From: Nevskiaceae bacterium
GTDB lineage: Bacteria > Pseudomonadota > Gammaproteobacteria > Nevskiales > Nevskiaceae
Direction: 5' to 3'
Assembly: GCA_004298465.1 (NCBI GenBank)
Contig: SCRT01000007.1
Coordinates: forward strand, 186,001 to 250,000
DNA: 64,000 bases
In this document: positions 54,601-63,755 of the stretch, piece by piece
How the letters are laid out: every line of letters begins with the position of its first letter
How positions within the stretch are numbered: position 1 is the stretch's first letter
Translations under genes and position numbers: made by a program
Notes under the pieces: model-generated
Seen by the model: only the letters and a program-made list of their open reading frames with translations
Databases searched by the model: none
Told to the model about the DNA's origin: nothing

Positions 54601-57600
54601 ATCGTCGGCGTCAGCACGTTCGCTGCCGCATAGGCAGCTCAGAAAAGATAAGGGTTCAGCGTGATCCAGATTTCCGAGTTCGCTGCCGCATAGGCAGCTC
54701 AGAAAGACAGCAAGCGGCGCGTATTCACTGTACAGCCGTTCGCTGCCGCATAGGCAGCTCAGAAATGACCGGCGCGCTGCTGTGGGTTGCATTGCTCGTT
54801 CGCTGCCGCATAGGCAGCTCAGAAAACGCAGTTCCAGCCGGGCATGACGCCGTGGAAGTTCGCTGCCGCATAGGCAGCTCAGAAAACATGTTTCCGTTCA
54901 GATCGGCCACACCACATGTTCGCTGCCGCATAGGCAGCTCAGAAATTCGTCGCCCAGCGCGTCAAGGCCCTGCGTTCGTTCGCTGCCGCATAGGCAGCTC
55001 AGAAATATCTCGCGGTGCCGGATGGCGTGACGATGCCGTTCGCTGCCGCATAGGCAGCTCAGAAATCTCTAGCTACACAAAAATCACCACGCGCGAAGTT
55101 CGCTGCCGCATAGGCAGCTCAGAAAAGAATCGCCAGCCCGGCGGCGTCCGCGAGCGTGTTCGCTGCCGCATAGGCAGCTCAGAAAACTGAAATTGTGGGT
55201 CTGGTGCGGACGGCCTTGTTCGCTGCCGCATAGGCAGCTCAGAAAATTGAGGTATTCGGTCATGGACACGACCACGCGTTCGCTGCCGCATAGGCAGCTC
55301 AGAAAACAAAACGTCAGCGCGAATACAACTGTGTAGAGTTCGCTGCCGCATAGGCAGCTCAGAAAGAGCGCATCCAGAATCTGGCGACGATGACGATGTT
55401 CGCTGCCGCATAGGCAGCTCAGAAATGCCGGTGGTACCCCGGTTGATACGTCCCCTGGTTCGCTGCCGCATAGGCAGCTCAGAAATAGGTGCCGCCGAAA
55501 TCGGCTTACTCGCTGAAAGTTCGCTGCCGCATAGGCAGCTCAGAAAAGCCGGCGGAATACACACGACTCGATCCACTCGTTCGCTGCCGCATAGGCAGCT
55601 CAGAAAACGATCACGATTGCGATGGACCATCGCACACAGTTCGCTGCCGCATAGGCAGCTCAGAAAGAAGGATGCGTGGGTGCAGCGTCTGAACTGGCGT
55701 TCGCTGCCGCATAGGCAGCTCAGAAACCCGATTGTTCCCCGAACCAGATAGTGCCACAGTTCGCTGCCGCATAGGCAGCTCAGAAAATCGGGCGGATGGC
55801 GGGGAGGGTGGCGCTGCCAGTTCGCTGCCGCATAGGCAGCTCAGAAACGTTGTACCGGTCGGCGACGGTGTTGAGCCGCGTTCGCTGCCGCATAGGCAGC
55901 TCAGAAATTGCGGACGCCCCGGACTGGGAAACCGTTCGCGTTCGCTGCCGCATAGGCAGCTCAGAAAGGAATGGCGAACCCGAGCGCGCTGGCAATCCCG
56001 TTCGCTGCCGCATAGGCAGCTCAGAAAGGGCTGCCGCAAATGGCACGCTTGATCGCGTGGTTCGCTGCCGCATAGGCAGCTCAGAAAGCGACCGATGCGT
56101 GGTTTATCGATACCAAATAGTTCGCTGCCGCATAGGCAGCTCAGAAAAACGAGATTCGCCATTTGCTCAATCTGCTCGGGTTCGCTGCCGCATAGGCAGC
56201 TCAGAAAATGCTAAAGCGCAGCTATGTAAGCATGCTTTAGTTCGCTGCCGCATAGGCAGCTCAGAAAAGCTGCCCCACGATGACGTGCCGGCGCGCGTAG
56301 TTCGCTGCCGCATAGGCAGCTCAGAAATGAAATAAGCAGCGCGGGAACCGCGTCCGATTGTTCGCTGCCGCATAGGCAGCTCAGAAAAAGCGGACACGAA
56401 CGCGAGTGGCATCAGCAAGGTTCGCTGCCGCATAGGCAGCTCAGAAACTGCTCGTGTCGTTTGCCGCGGCTGCGCAGACGTTCGCTGCCGCATAGGCAGC
56501 TCAGAAATCGGTCACACGCAGCTGCGGTTCGTCGAATGTGTTCGCTGCCGCATAGGCAGCTCAGAAATTTACCAGGGGGGGCATGACGCGATGAGCTGGT
56601 TCGCTGCCGCATAGGCAGCTCAGAAACCCAGCCCGTTGTCCATTGCGATGCCGCGTAATGTTCGCTGCCGCATAGGCAGCTCAGAAAGGTTGGGGCGTGG
56701 CGGATGAGCTGTTCGAGCTGTTCGCTGCCGCATAGGCAGCTCAGAAACGTCCGTTCTGGTCCGGGATTTCAAAGCCGCAGTTCGCTGCCGCATAGGCAGC
56801 TCAGAAATCGATCGTGACTGAGGCTTGCGTAAAAACCCTGTTCGCTGCCGCATAGGCAGCTCAGAAATGCAGATGCGTGACGGACGCAGTGTTCTCACCG
56901 TTCGCTGCCGCATAGGCAGCTCAGAAAGTCAACGACCCGGTCACAGGTGTGACGGCCACGTTCGCTGCCGCATAGGCAGCTCAGAAAATGTCGCGCCAAC
57001 TGTTGCATTCGCCGGAGGCTGTTCGCTGCCGCATAGGCAGCTCAGAAATGAAATAGTCAATATCGGTGACCTGCCCGCTAGTTCGCTGCCGCATAGGCAG
57101 CTCAGAAAGTGAAAACCTCTTTCGCTGAAATACCGTCAACGTTCGCTGCCGCATAGGCAGCTCAGAAACTCAATGCGGCCGACACGTTCGTCATCAAACC
57201 GTTCGCTGCCGCATAGGCAGCTCAGAAAATACGGCAGCGACCGGAAATCCAACGGCACGTGTTCGCTGCCGCATAGGCAGCTCAGAAAGTACCGCACTCG
57301 CAAAGGACACCCGCAATCTGGTTCGCTGCCGCATAGGCAGCTCAGAAAGGCAAGTTTGTCAACGAAGCCTCGCTGGCGCTGTTCGCTGCCGCATAGGCAG
57401 CTCAGAAAAAGAGGATCCGTACCTAAAGCCATACATCGTCGTTCGCTGCCGCATAGGCAGCTCAGAAATTTGAAAAACAGCACGCCGCCGATGTTCGCAA
57501 GTTCGCTGCCGCATAGGCAGCTCAGAAAATCCATCGGCGGCCGCTGGGGTCGTCGACGTCGTTCGCTGCCGCATAGGCAGCTCAGAAAGCCCCGGCAACG

Positions 57601-58311
57601 GCAACATGGGGTCATACAGCGTTCGCTGCCGCATAGGCAGCTCAGAAAAGGACGAAGCGCGGCACGTTTCCGCTGCAATGGTTCGCTGCCGCATAGGCAG
57701 CTCAGAAAGGCGATGGTCAAGCGACCGATGCGGTAAAACTGTTCGCTGCCGCATAGGCAGCTCAGAAAAGGATGACGTCCTGTGACAGGGCCAGCCGATC
57801 TGTTCGCTGCCGCATAGGCAGCTCAGAAAATCAACGGCTTCGTGCTGTCGGCGATTGCGGAGTTCGCTGCCGCATAGGCAGCTCAGAAAGGGAAATGGTC
57901 GGACGTCACCGACATTTTCAGCGTTCGCTGCCGCATAGGCAGCTCAGAAAACCACCTGGTCGGTGTACAGCGTCATCTGGTCGTTCGCTGCCGCATAGGC
58001 AGCTCAGAAAGTCAATCAGAGCCGACTCTGGGTAAACCACATGTTCGCTGCCGCATAGGCAGCTCAGAAAAGCGGCTCGAATCCCTCGGCGACCTCCTCG
58101 CAGTTCGCTGCCGCATAGGCAGCTCAGAAAATAGATCGGAATATATTTATTGGAAAGCGCACCGTTCGCTGCCGCATAGGCAGCTCAGAAAAGCGATTGG
58201 GTGACGCTGACCGCGACCACCTCGTTCGCTGCCGCATAGGCAGCTCAGAAAATCCGGGCGCCGGCGGTGCAGCTCACGAATCCGTTCGCTGCCGCGTAGG
58301 CAGCTCAGAAA
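51612..58311 (+). CRISPR. Type I-F CRISPR array, 112 repeats and 111 spacers
   Basis: The 28-bp repeat begins GTTCGCTGCC and ends CTCAGAAA, with the Csy4 hairpin CTGCC-GCATA-GGCAG. I count one repeat per 60-nt step from 51612 to 58284. All repeats read the same except the last, which has G for A in the loop. Ninety-seven spacers are 32 nt, 13 are 33 nt (spacers 2, 7, 14, 21, 29, 42, 65, 70, 84, 90, 103, 105, 109) and one, spacer 83, is 31 nt. No two spacers are identical. The near-perfect repeats and the intact cas operon suggest a live array. The 60-nt period keeps frames open, producing long meaningless ORFs over it. Confidence 0.99.
58284..58311 (+). repeat. Terminal degenerate CRISPR repeat
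   Basis: The last repeat reads GCCGCGTAGG where all others have GCCGCATAGG. A changed last repeat marks the old, leader-distal end. Confidence 0.9.
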
Positions 58312-58642
58312 ATTTGCCAAGCCATGTCAGCTATGATCATTAGGTCCGCGGATCCAGGGCGCCTCCACGCCGGCTTCGCATACGGCGCCCTATTAACCAC
58401 CGCCGTCACGGGATGATCAGCGTCTACAAGCACGGTTACGATGATAAAACAAGCCTTCAGGCGGCTACGGGTGGCGAAAATCATGGCGCCAAAGCCCGCA
58501 ACAGTCGTACCGGTGGTATCGTTCCGCAAGAGTTCGTCAACGGCGTGGTATCTTGATGTGCGAAGAGTTTGTACACGCCATCTCCCAGCATCCGCCGCAG
58601 CATGATGCGCGTCGTCACTGGTGGCGATGAAACTTCTCCGCC
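58312..58642. other. Spacer region between the array and the sucrose phosphorylase gene
   Basis: 331 nt without a gene I can support. A minus-strand frame is open across it but begins inside the sucrose phosphorylase gene and has no recognisable domain. The region may hold remnants of a former gene or the phosphorylase promoter; nothing specific is seen. Confidence 0.4.
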
Positions 58643-60100
58643 ATGGCCAGCAATGCAATGATCCTACGCAATCAGATCCAGCTGATCGCCTATCCCGATC
58701 GGCTTGGCAACAATCTGGCCGATCTTTACGATTTCCTCGAAGCACACGGCAAAGGTCGCATCGGCGGCATCCACATCTTGCCGCCGTATCCATCGAATGC
58801 CGATGATGGCTTCTCGCCGCTGACGCATAAGCAGATCGACCCGCGCTACGGCAGTTGGGAAGACATCGAGAAGATTTCCTCGAAGTACGATCTGTCCCTC
58901 GACCTGACGATCAATCATCTGTCAGACGAGTCGGAGGAGTTCAAGGATTTCCTGAAGAACGGCTACGACTCGGAGTACGCCGATCTGTTCGTGCATGTCG
59001 ACCAGATGGGCGAGATCTCGCCAGACGACATGGCGAAGATCCACATCCGCAAGGAGAAAGAGCCGTTTCGCCAAGTGACATTCGCGGACGGCGGCAAAGG
59101 CCGGGTCTGGTGCACGTTCACCGAGAAGCAAATCGACTTGAACTACAACTCGCCCAAAACCTATGCGCTGATGGAGGACTACATCACGTGCCTCACCGGA
59201 CACGGCGTGAAGCTGTTCCGGCTTGATGCGTTCGGCTACACGACCAAAAAAATCGGCACCAGCTGTTTTCTGGTCGAGCCGGATGTGTACGACATCCTCA
59301 AGTGGATCGACGGACTGGCGCGCGAGCACGGTGCCGAAACTTTACCTGAAGTCCACGCGCATGCGAGCTACCAATATGCGATCTCACTGCATGGCATGCA
59401 TCCATACGGGTTCGCGCTGGCGCCGCTGCTGCTGTATTCGCTGTTCGATGCCAACAGCACGTATCTCAAGCAGTGGCTGCGCATGTGTCCACGCAACCAG
59501 ATCACCGTGCTTGATACGCACGACGGTATCTGCATTCCAGACGTTGAAGGCGTCTTGCCGCAAGCCGAGATCCAGCATGTCATCGACAATGTGGCGGCGC
59601 GCAGTGCCGATCCGATCCTGCGGCGTTCGGCGGCCAATGTGTACAGCGTTGGCGCGATCTACCAGCTGACCTGCACCTACTATGACGCCCTCAAACGCAA
59701 TGACGATGCCTACATCTGCGCGCGTGCGATCCAGTTTTTCGCACCCGGCATCCCACAGGTCTACTACGTCGGCTTGCTCGCCGGCCAGAACGATCACGAG
59801 CTGATGGACAGCACCGCCGAACCACGCAATATCAATCGGCACTACTACAGCAAGGAAGAAATTGCCGAAGCGGTCAAGCAACCGGTCGTGCGTCGCCTGT
59901 TTGCGTTGATGGCGTTCCGCAGCAGCTATCCAGCCTTCAACGGAATATTTCACCTGCAGTACTCGAACGAAAGCAGCATCTCGATGTGCTGGCGCGACGG
60001 CACGCATACCTGCGAGTTGTTCGTCGACCTGAACTTCAAGAAAGCGACGGTGCGTTACATCGACCAGAAGTCGGGGCGTTGGCTGACGACGCGGCTGTAA
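58643..60100 (+). CDS. Sucrose phosphorylase (GH13_18)
   Basis: 485 aa from ATG 58643 (ATG 58658 is the alternative and fits the family length slightly better). The family start LIAYPDRLGNNLADL and HILPPYPSNADDGFSPL are clear. The GH13 catalytic residues are nucleophile D195 (FRLDAFGY), acid/base E236 (LPEVHAH) and transition-state D294 (DTHDG). The enzyme splits sucrose with phosphate into glucose 1-phosphate and fructose, saving one ATP. No sucrose transporter, regulator or fructokinase lies next to it. It is the last gene of the accessory island, on the opposite strand to trpS. Confidence 0.9.
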   Translation: MASNAMILRNQIQLIAYPDRLGNNLADLYDFLEAHGKGRIGGIHILPPYPSNADDGFSPLTHKQIDPRYGSWEDIEKISSKYDLSLDLTINHLSDESEEFKDFLKNGYDSEYADLFVHVDQMGEISPDDMAKIHIRKEKEPFRQVTFADGGKGRVWCTFTEKQIDLNYNSPKTYALMEDYITCLTGHGVKLFRLDAFGYTTKKIGTSCFLVEPDVYDILKWIDGLAREHGAETLPEVHAHASYQYAISLHGMHPYGFALAPLLLYSLFDANSTYLKQWLRMCPRNQITVLDTHDGICIPDVEGVLPQAEIQHVIDNVAARSADPILRRSAANVYSVGAIYQLTCTYYDALKRNDDAYICARAIQFFAPGIPQVYYVGLLAGQNDHELMDSTAEPRNINRHYYSKEEIAEAVKQPVVRRLFALMAFRSSYPAFNGIFHLQYSNESSISMCWRDGTHTCELFVDLNFKKATVRYIDQKSGRWLTTRL

Positions 60101-60200
60101 ACGGCATCGAGCAGCCGGCGGGGTGCGCCCGCCACTCTTCTACGCGGGAGGCTGCCAGCACCACCCTCACCGTTACCCTGCGGCAAGACGCCGCATCCAC

Positions 60201-61226
60201 TCACTGTGGCAGCAGGCCCAGTACTTCATGCACGCGTGCCAGCGTGGCGTCGGCCTTTGTGCGCGCAGCTTCCGCACCTTCGCGCAGTACGCGCCGGAGC
60301 CCGGCCGTATCCTCACGGATGTCCTTGTAGCGCGCCTGCATCGGTTCGAGAATCGCGACCACGGCATCCGCCACCGCCTGTTTGAAGGGCCCGTAGCCCT
60401 GCCCGGCAAAGCGCGCTTCGATGGCGGCAAAGCTTTCGCCGGTGCAGGCGGAAAGGATGGACATGAGGTTCGTCACGCCGGGCTTGTCGTCGCCGGCGCG
60501 CACCACGGCTTCGGAATCCGTCACGGCGCGGCGCAGCTTGCGCACCACCTTGTCGACCGGGTCCAGCAGATAGATCGAGTTGGTCTCGGCGTTGTCCGAC
60601 TTGCTCATCTTCGCCGTCGGCTCCTGCAGCCCCATGATGCGGGCACCGACCGGTGGGATCATCGGTTCCGGCACCGTGAAGACTTTGCCGTAGAGGTTGT
60701 TGAAGCGCTCCGCGATGTCGCGCGTCAGTTCCAGGTGCTGTTTCTGGTCACCGCCTACCGGAACTTCGCTGGCCTGATACAGCAGGATGTCGGCAGCCAT
60801 CAGCGCCGGGTAATCGTAGAGGCCAACGTTGATGTTGTCGGCGTGCTTCGCGGACTTGTCCTTGAACTGCGTCATGCGTGCCAGTTCACCCATCTGTGTG
60901 TAGCAGTTGAGCACCCACGCCAACTGTGCGTGCGCCGCCACGTGGCTCTGCACGAACAGCACGTTCTGCGCCGGGTCCAGCCCGCAGGCGATGTAGAGGG
61001 CAAGGAATTCGTAGCAGTGTTCGCGCAGCACCACCGGGTCCTGCCGCACGGTGATGGTGTGCAGGTCGGCCAGCATGTAGTGGCAGTCGTAGTGCTCGGA
61101 CAGCGGCAGCCAGTTCTTGATGGCGCCCAGATAGTTGCCCAGCGTCAGCCGCCCCGAAGGCTGGATGCCGGACAGAACTACGGGCCGGTGCTGCGTCCTT
61201 TCGTTCACTTCGATGCTCTGCGTCAC
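60201..61226 (-). CDS. trpS: Tryptophan--tRNA ligase
   Basis: 341 aa. The class I signature PSGRLTLGNYLGA is at 23-35 and KMSKS at 206-210, both complete. It charges tRNA-Trp. Its start overlaps the stop of the protease gene by 4 nt. In related genomes scpA follows trpS; here the CRISPR-Cas island intervenes after its stop. Confidence 0.97.
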   Translation of the reverse strand: MTQSIEVNERTQHRPVVLSGIQPSGRLTLGNYLGAIKNWLPLSEHYDCHYMLADLHTITVRQDPVVLREHCYEFLALYIACGLDPAQNVLFVQSHVAAHAQLAWVLNCYTQMGELARMTQFKDKSAKHADNINVGLYDYPALMAADILLYQASEVPVGGDQKQHLELTRDIAERFNNLYGKVFTVPEPMIPPVGARIMGLQEPTAKMSKSDNAETNSIYLLDPVDKVVRKLRRAVTDSEAVVRAGDDKPGVTNLMSILSACTGESFAAIEARFAGQGYGPFKQAVADAVVAILEPMQARYKDIREDTAGLRRVLREGAEAARTKADATLARVHEVLGLLPQ

Positions 61227-61876
61227 AGGATGAAATGGATCAGGGTGTTATAGAGGAACGTCATCGGCCCGGAAAGCAGAATGCCGAGCACGCCCGTGAC
61301 CAGCAGCAGGATGACGATCACCAGACCGTAAGGTTCCAGCCGGCCAAACTTGCGTGCCGCTTCCGGCGCCAGCAGGCCGGCGACGACCCGGCCACCGTCC
61401 AGCGGCGGGATCGGGATGAGGTTGAACACGAACAGCACGAGGTTGATGAGGACGCCGGCCTGCGCCATGGAAGCGATGCCGAGGCCCAGGCTGCCGGTAT
61501 CCGCATAGGGCACCGCGAATTTCAGCAGCACCGCCCACACCACGGCCATCGCCAGGTTCGATGCCGGCCCGGCAGCTGCCACGATCGCCATGTCGCGGTG
61601 CGGATTGCGCAGGTTCTGCATCGCCACCGGCACCGGCTTGGCCCAGCCAAACAGGAATGGGCTGTGAAACAGCAGCAGCGCCGCTGGCACCAGCACGGTG
61701 CCGATCGGGTCCACATGCTTCAGCGGGTTCAGGCTCAGGCGGCCGAGAAACGCCGCGGTCTGGTCGCCCAGCGCCCGCGCTGTCCAGCCATGCGCGACTT
61801 CGTGCAAGGTTACGGCCAGCAGCACCGGCAGCGCCCAGATAACGACCTGCTGGATGATCGAGAGAGAAGGATCCAT
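61223..61876 (-). CDS. Site-2 protease-family membrane metalloprotease (M50)
   Basis: 217 aa from ATG 61876 (MDPSLSIIQQ). The zinc site HEVAH is at 25-29 and the second motif NLIPIPPLDGGR lies in the C-terminal half, within five or six hydrophobic segments. These small M50 proteases cut substrates inside the membrane; the substrate is unknown. It is located between yciO and trpS, its usual place. Confidence 0.93.
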   Translation of the reverse strand: MDPSLSIIQQVVIWALPVLLAVTLHEVAHGWTARALGDQTAAFLGRLSLNPLKHVDPIGTVLVPAALLLFHSPFLFGWAKPVPVAMQNLRNPHRDMAIVAAAGPASNLAMAVVWAVLLKFAVPYADTGSLGLGIASMAQAGVLINLVLFVFNLIPIPPLDGGRVVAGLLAPEAARKFGRLEPYGLVIVILLLVTGVLGILLSGPMTFLYNTLIHFIL

Positions 61877-61936
61877 CGGCGGATTATACCGGCGCGCCAA
61901 GCACTGCTTTTACCGCCGAAGCTTGCAGAACTTGAC

Positions 61937-62077
61937 GGAACCCTGAATAAAACCGTAGCGAGCGAAGGCAGGTCGCGCGAGGACGGAGCGCAGGAACCGC
62001 AGTGTACCGGCGTACATGAAGATTCCGAGCACCGCCCCCGCGCAAGATGCCAAGCGCAGCAGGTTATTCAGCGCTCC
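61937..62077. repeat. Small inverted-repeat element, copy 2 (141 bp)
   Basis: The ends GGAACCCTGAATAA and TTATTCAGCGCTCC are inverted repeats (12 of 14). The inside includes GAGCGCAGGAACCGCAGTG and GCGCAGCAGGTTATTCAG, shared in shortened form with the copy at 32809. It lies between the yciO stop and the protease start. No coding potential. Confidence 0.6.
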
Positions 62078-62078
62078 C

Positions 62079-62702
62079 TCACAATCCGAGCCGCGCCAGA
62101 TCGCCCCGTCCACGGCGCAGGACTTCCGGCACCACATTCGTCAGGTCCACGACCGTCGTCGGCTCCAGACCGCAGGAACCGGAATCCAGCACGATGTCGA
62201 CCACGCCGTCGAGCTGCCGCCGCCACTCCTGCGGCTCGTTCACCGGATATTCCGCATCCGGAAACTGCAGTGTGCAGCTCAACAGCGGCTTGCCGAGCTC
62301 CGCCAGCAGCGCCTGCGCGCCGGGGTGGTCCGGCACGCGGATGCCGATGGTCTTGCGCTTCTCGTGCTGGATGCGGCGCGGCAGCTCGCGCGTGGCCTGC
62401 AGCACGAACGTGAACGGGCCGGGCGTCGCCAGCTTCAGCAGGCGGTACTGGCGGTTGTCGACCTTGGCATAGGTAGCGATCTCCGACAGGTCGCGGCACA
62501 CCAGCGTGAACAGATGGTGGCGGTCGATGCGGCGGATGCGGCGCACGCGCTCGGCAGCGTCCTTGTCGCCCACCACGCAACCCAGCGCATAGCAGGAGTC
62601 AGTTGGGTAGACGATCACCGCGCCCTCGTTCAGGCGTTCAACCGCGTGACGGATCCAGCGCGTCTGTGGATTTTGCGGGTGCAGTTCGAGCCATTCAGCC
62701 AT
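62079..62702 (-). CDS. YciO/Sua5-family threonylcarbamoyl-AMP synthase-like protein
   Basis: 207 aa from ATG 62702 (MAEWLELHPQNPQ). AVIVYPTDSCYALGC is the YrdC-fold substrate motif, with KRKTIGIRVPDHP and STLQFP-like (LLSCTLQFPD) and DSGSCGLEPTTVVDL the other conserved blocks. YciO proteins resemble TsaC, which makes threonylcarbamoyl-AMP for t6A in tRNA, but their own role is less certain. First gene of the yciO-protease-trpS unit. Confidence 0.9.
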   Translation of the reverse strand: MAEWLELHPQNPQTRWIRHAVERLNEGAVIVYPTDSCYALGCVVGDKDAAERVRRIRRIDRHHLFTLVCRDLSEIATYAKVDNRQYRLLKLATPGPFTFVLQATRELPRRIQHEKRKTIGIRVPDHPGAQALLAELGKPLLSCTLQFPDAEYPVNEPQEWRRQLDGVVDIVLDSGSCGLEPTTVVDLTNVVPEVLRRGRGDLARLGL

Positions 62703-62784
62703 GCGCGACGATACAACAATGGTGCCATTTCCGTAGCCCTGCAGACACCGCAACCACACCCAGACGGGCCGTTATAATCCCTGC

Positions 62785-63327
62785 ATGAACACGTTTCTCG
62801 ACCTGATCCCGGCCCTGCTGTTCTTCGGTGCCTACGTCGCCAAGGGCATCTATTTCGCGACCGGTGTGCTGATCGTCGCGATGTTCGTGCTGGTGGCCGT
62901 GTACTGGTTCAAGGACCACCGGATCCACAAGCTCTACCTCGTCACGGCCATCGTGGCGGCGGTGTTCGGCGGGCTGACGCTGTACTTGCGCGACCCGCTG
63001 TTCATCAAGCTCAAGCCCACAGTTGCCTACGGACTGATCGCGGCGATCCTGCTCGGCAGCCACTTCATCGGCAAGAAGGTGCTGCTGGCCCGCATTCCGC
63101 AGAAAGCCGTCGTGCTGCCGGACGCAGTGTGGCGCAAGGTCAATCTCGCGTGGGTTCTGTTCTTCGCGTTCTGCGCGGCACTCAACCTGTATGTGGCCTA
63201 CGGGTTCAGCGAGAAAGTGTGGGTAAACTTCAACGTCTTCGGCTTCACGGTACTGACTTTTGTCTTCATGATCGCCCACGCCCCGTTCCTGATGCGCTAC
63301 CTGCAGACCGAAGAAACTTCTTCGTAA
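62785..63327 (+). CDS. yciB: Inner membrane septation protein
   Basis: 180 aa with five hydrophobic segments. FLDLIPALLFFGAYV and the loop AVVLPDAVWRKVNLAWVLFF are characteristic of YciB/IspZ. It is needed for normal septation and envelope synthesis. It is followed by the BolA gene, its frequent partner, after 7 nt. Confidence 0.95.
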   Translation: MNTFLDLIPALLFFGAYVAKGIYFATGVLIVAMFVLVAVYWFKDHRIHKLYLVTAIVAAVFGGLTLYLRDPLFIKLKPTVAYGLIAAILLGSHFIGKKVLLARIPQKAVVLPDAVWRKVNLAWVLFFAFCAALNLYVAYGFSEKVWVNFNVFGFTVLTFVFMIAHAPFLMRYLQTEETSS

Positions 63328-63334
63328 CCCGCCA

Positions 63335-63661
63335 ATGACTGCACGCATGCCCTCCACGATCGACACCCTGCACCAACGGCTGACAGACGTGTTCCACCCG
63401 CTGGAATTGAGTATCGAGGACTTCAGCGCCGAACATGCCGGGCACGCAGGGGCCAGAAACGGCGGCCACTACCGCGTCTTCATCGTCGCCGAGCAATTCG
63501 CCAGCCGGCCCCTCGTTGCCCGCCACCGCATGGTCTATCAAGCGCTTGCCGACCACCTCAAGCGCGACGTCCACGCGCTGTCCATCGTCGCCAAGGCGCC
63601 GGCTGAACTGGCGCCACCTGCCGCGCCACAAGACACGGAATCAGCAGCCGACAGCGAGTGA
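63335..63661 (+). CDS. BolA-family protein
   Basis: 108 aa. LHQRLTDVFHPLELSIEDFSAEHAGHAGA and the RHRMVYQAL-ADHLKRDVHALSIVAKAP region are the BolA fold, including the HxxH-like loop and conserved RH. BolA proteins work with monothiol glutaredoxins on iron-sulfur trafficking or bind DNA. Start ATG 63335 or 63347. Likely cotranscribed with yciB. Confidence 0.92.
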   Translation: MTARMPSTIDTLHQRLTDVFHPLELSIEDFSAEHAGHAGARNGGHYRVFIVAEQFASRPLVARHRMVYQALADHLKRDVHALSIVAKAPAELAPPAAPQDTESAADSE

Positions 63662-63755
63662 CGGAACATTCCGTGCGGAGACGCACTTGCAGCGCCCTGA
63701 AACCGGCCTTGACATGCGCCATGGCTGAAAAAACAGCTTGAGCTGGGGCAGCGGG

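Noticed and set aside
54176..57272. 12-nt identity TACGGCAGCGAC between spacers 43 and 94
   Set aside because: Internal match with different flanks; about one such match is expected by chance among 111 GC-rich spacers.
51612..58311. Many long open frames over the array, on both strands, with repeated peptides such as RCRIGSSE, SLPHRQLR, ELPMRQRT and FLSCLCGSE
   Set aside because: They come from the 28-bp repeat read at a 60-nt period, which preserves the frame. They are not repeat proteins.
58305..58793. 162-codon minus-strand frame between the array and the sucrose phosphorylase
   Set aside because: It overlaps the start of a well-supported gene and the last repeat, and shows no recognisable domain.
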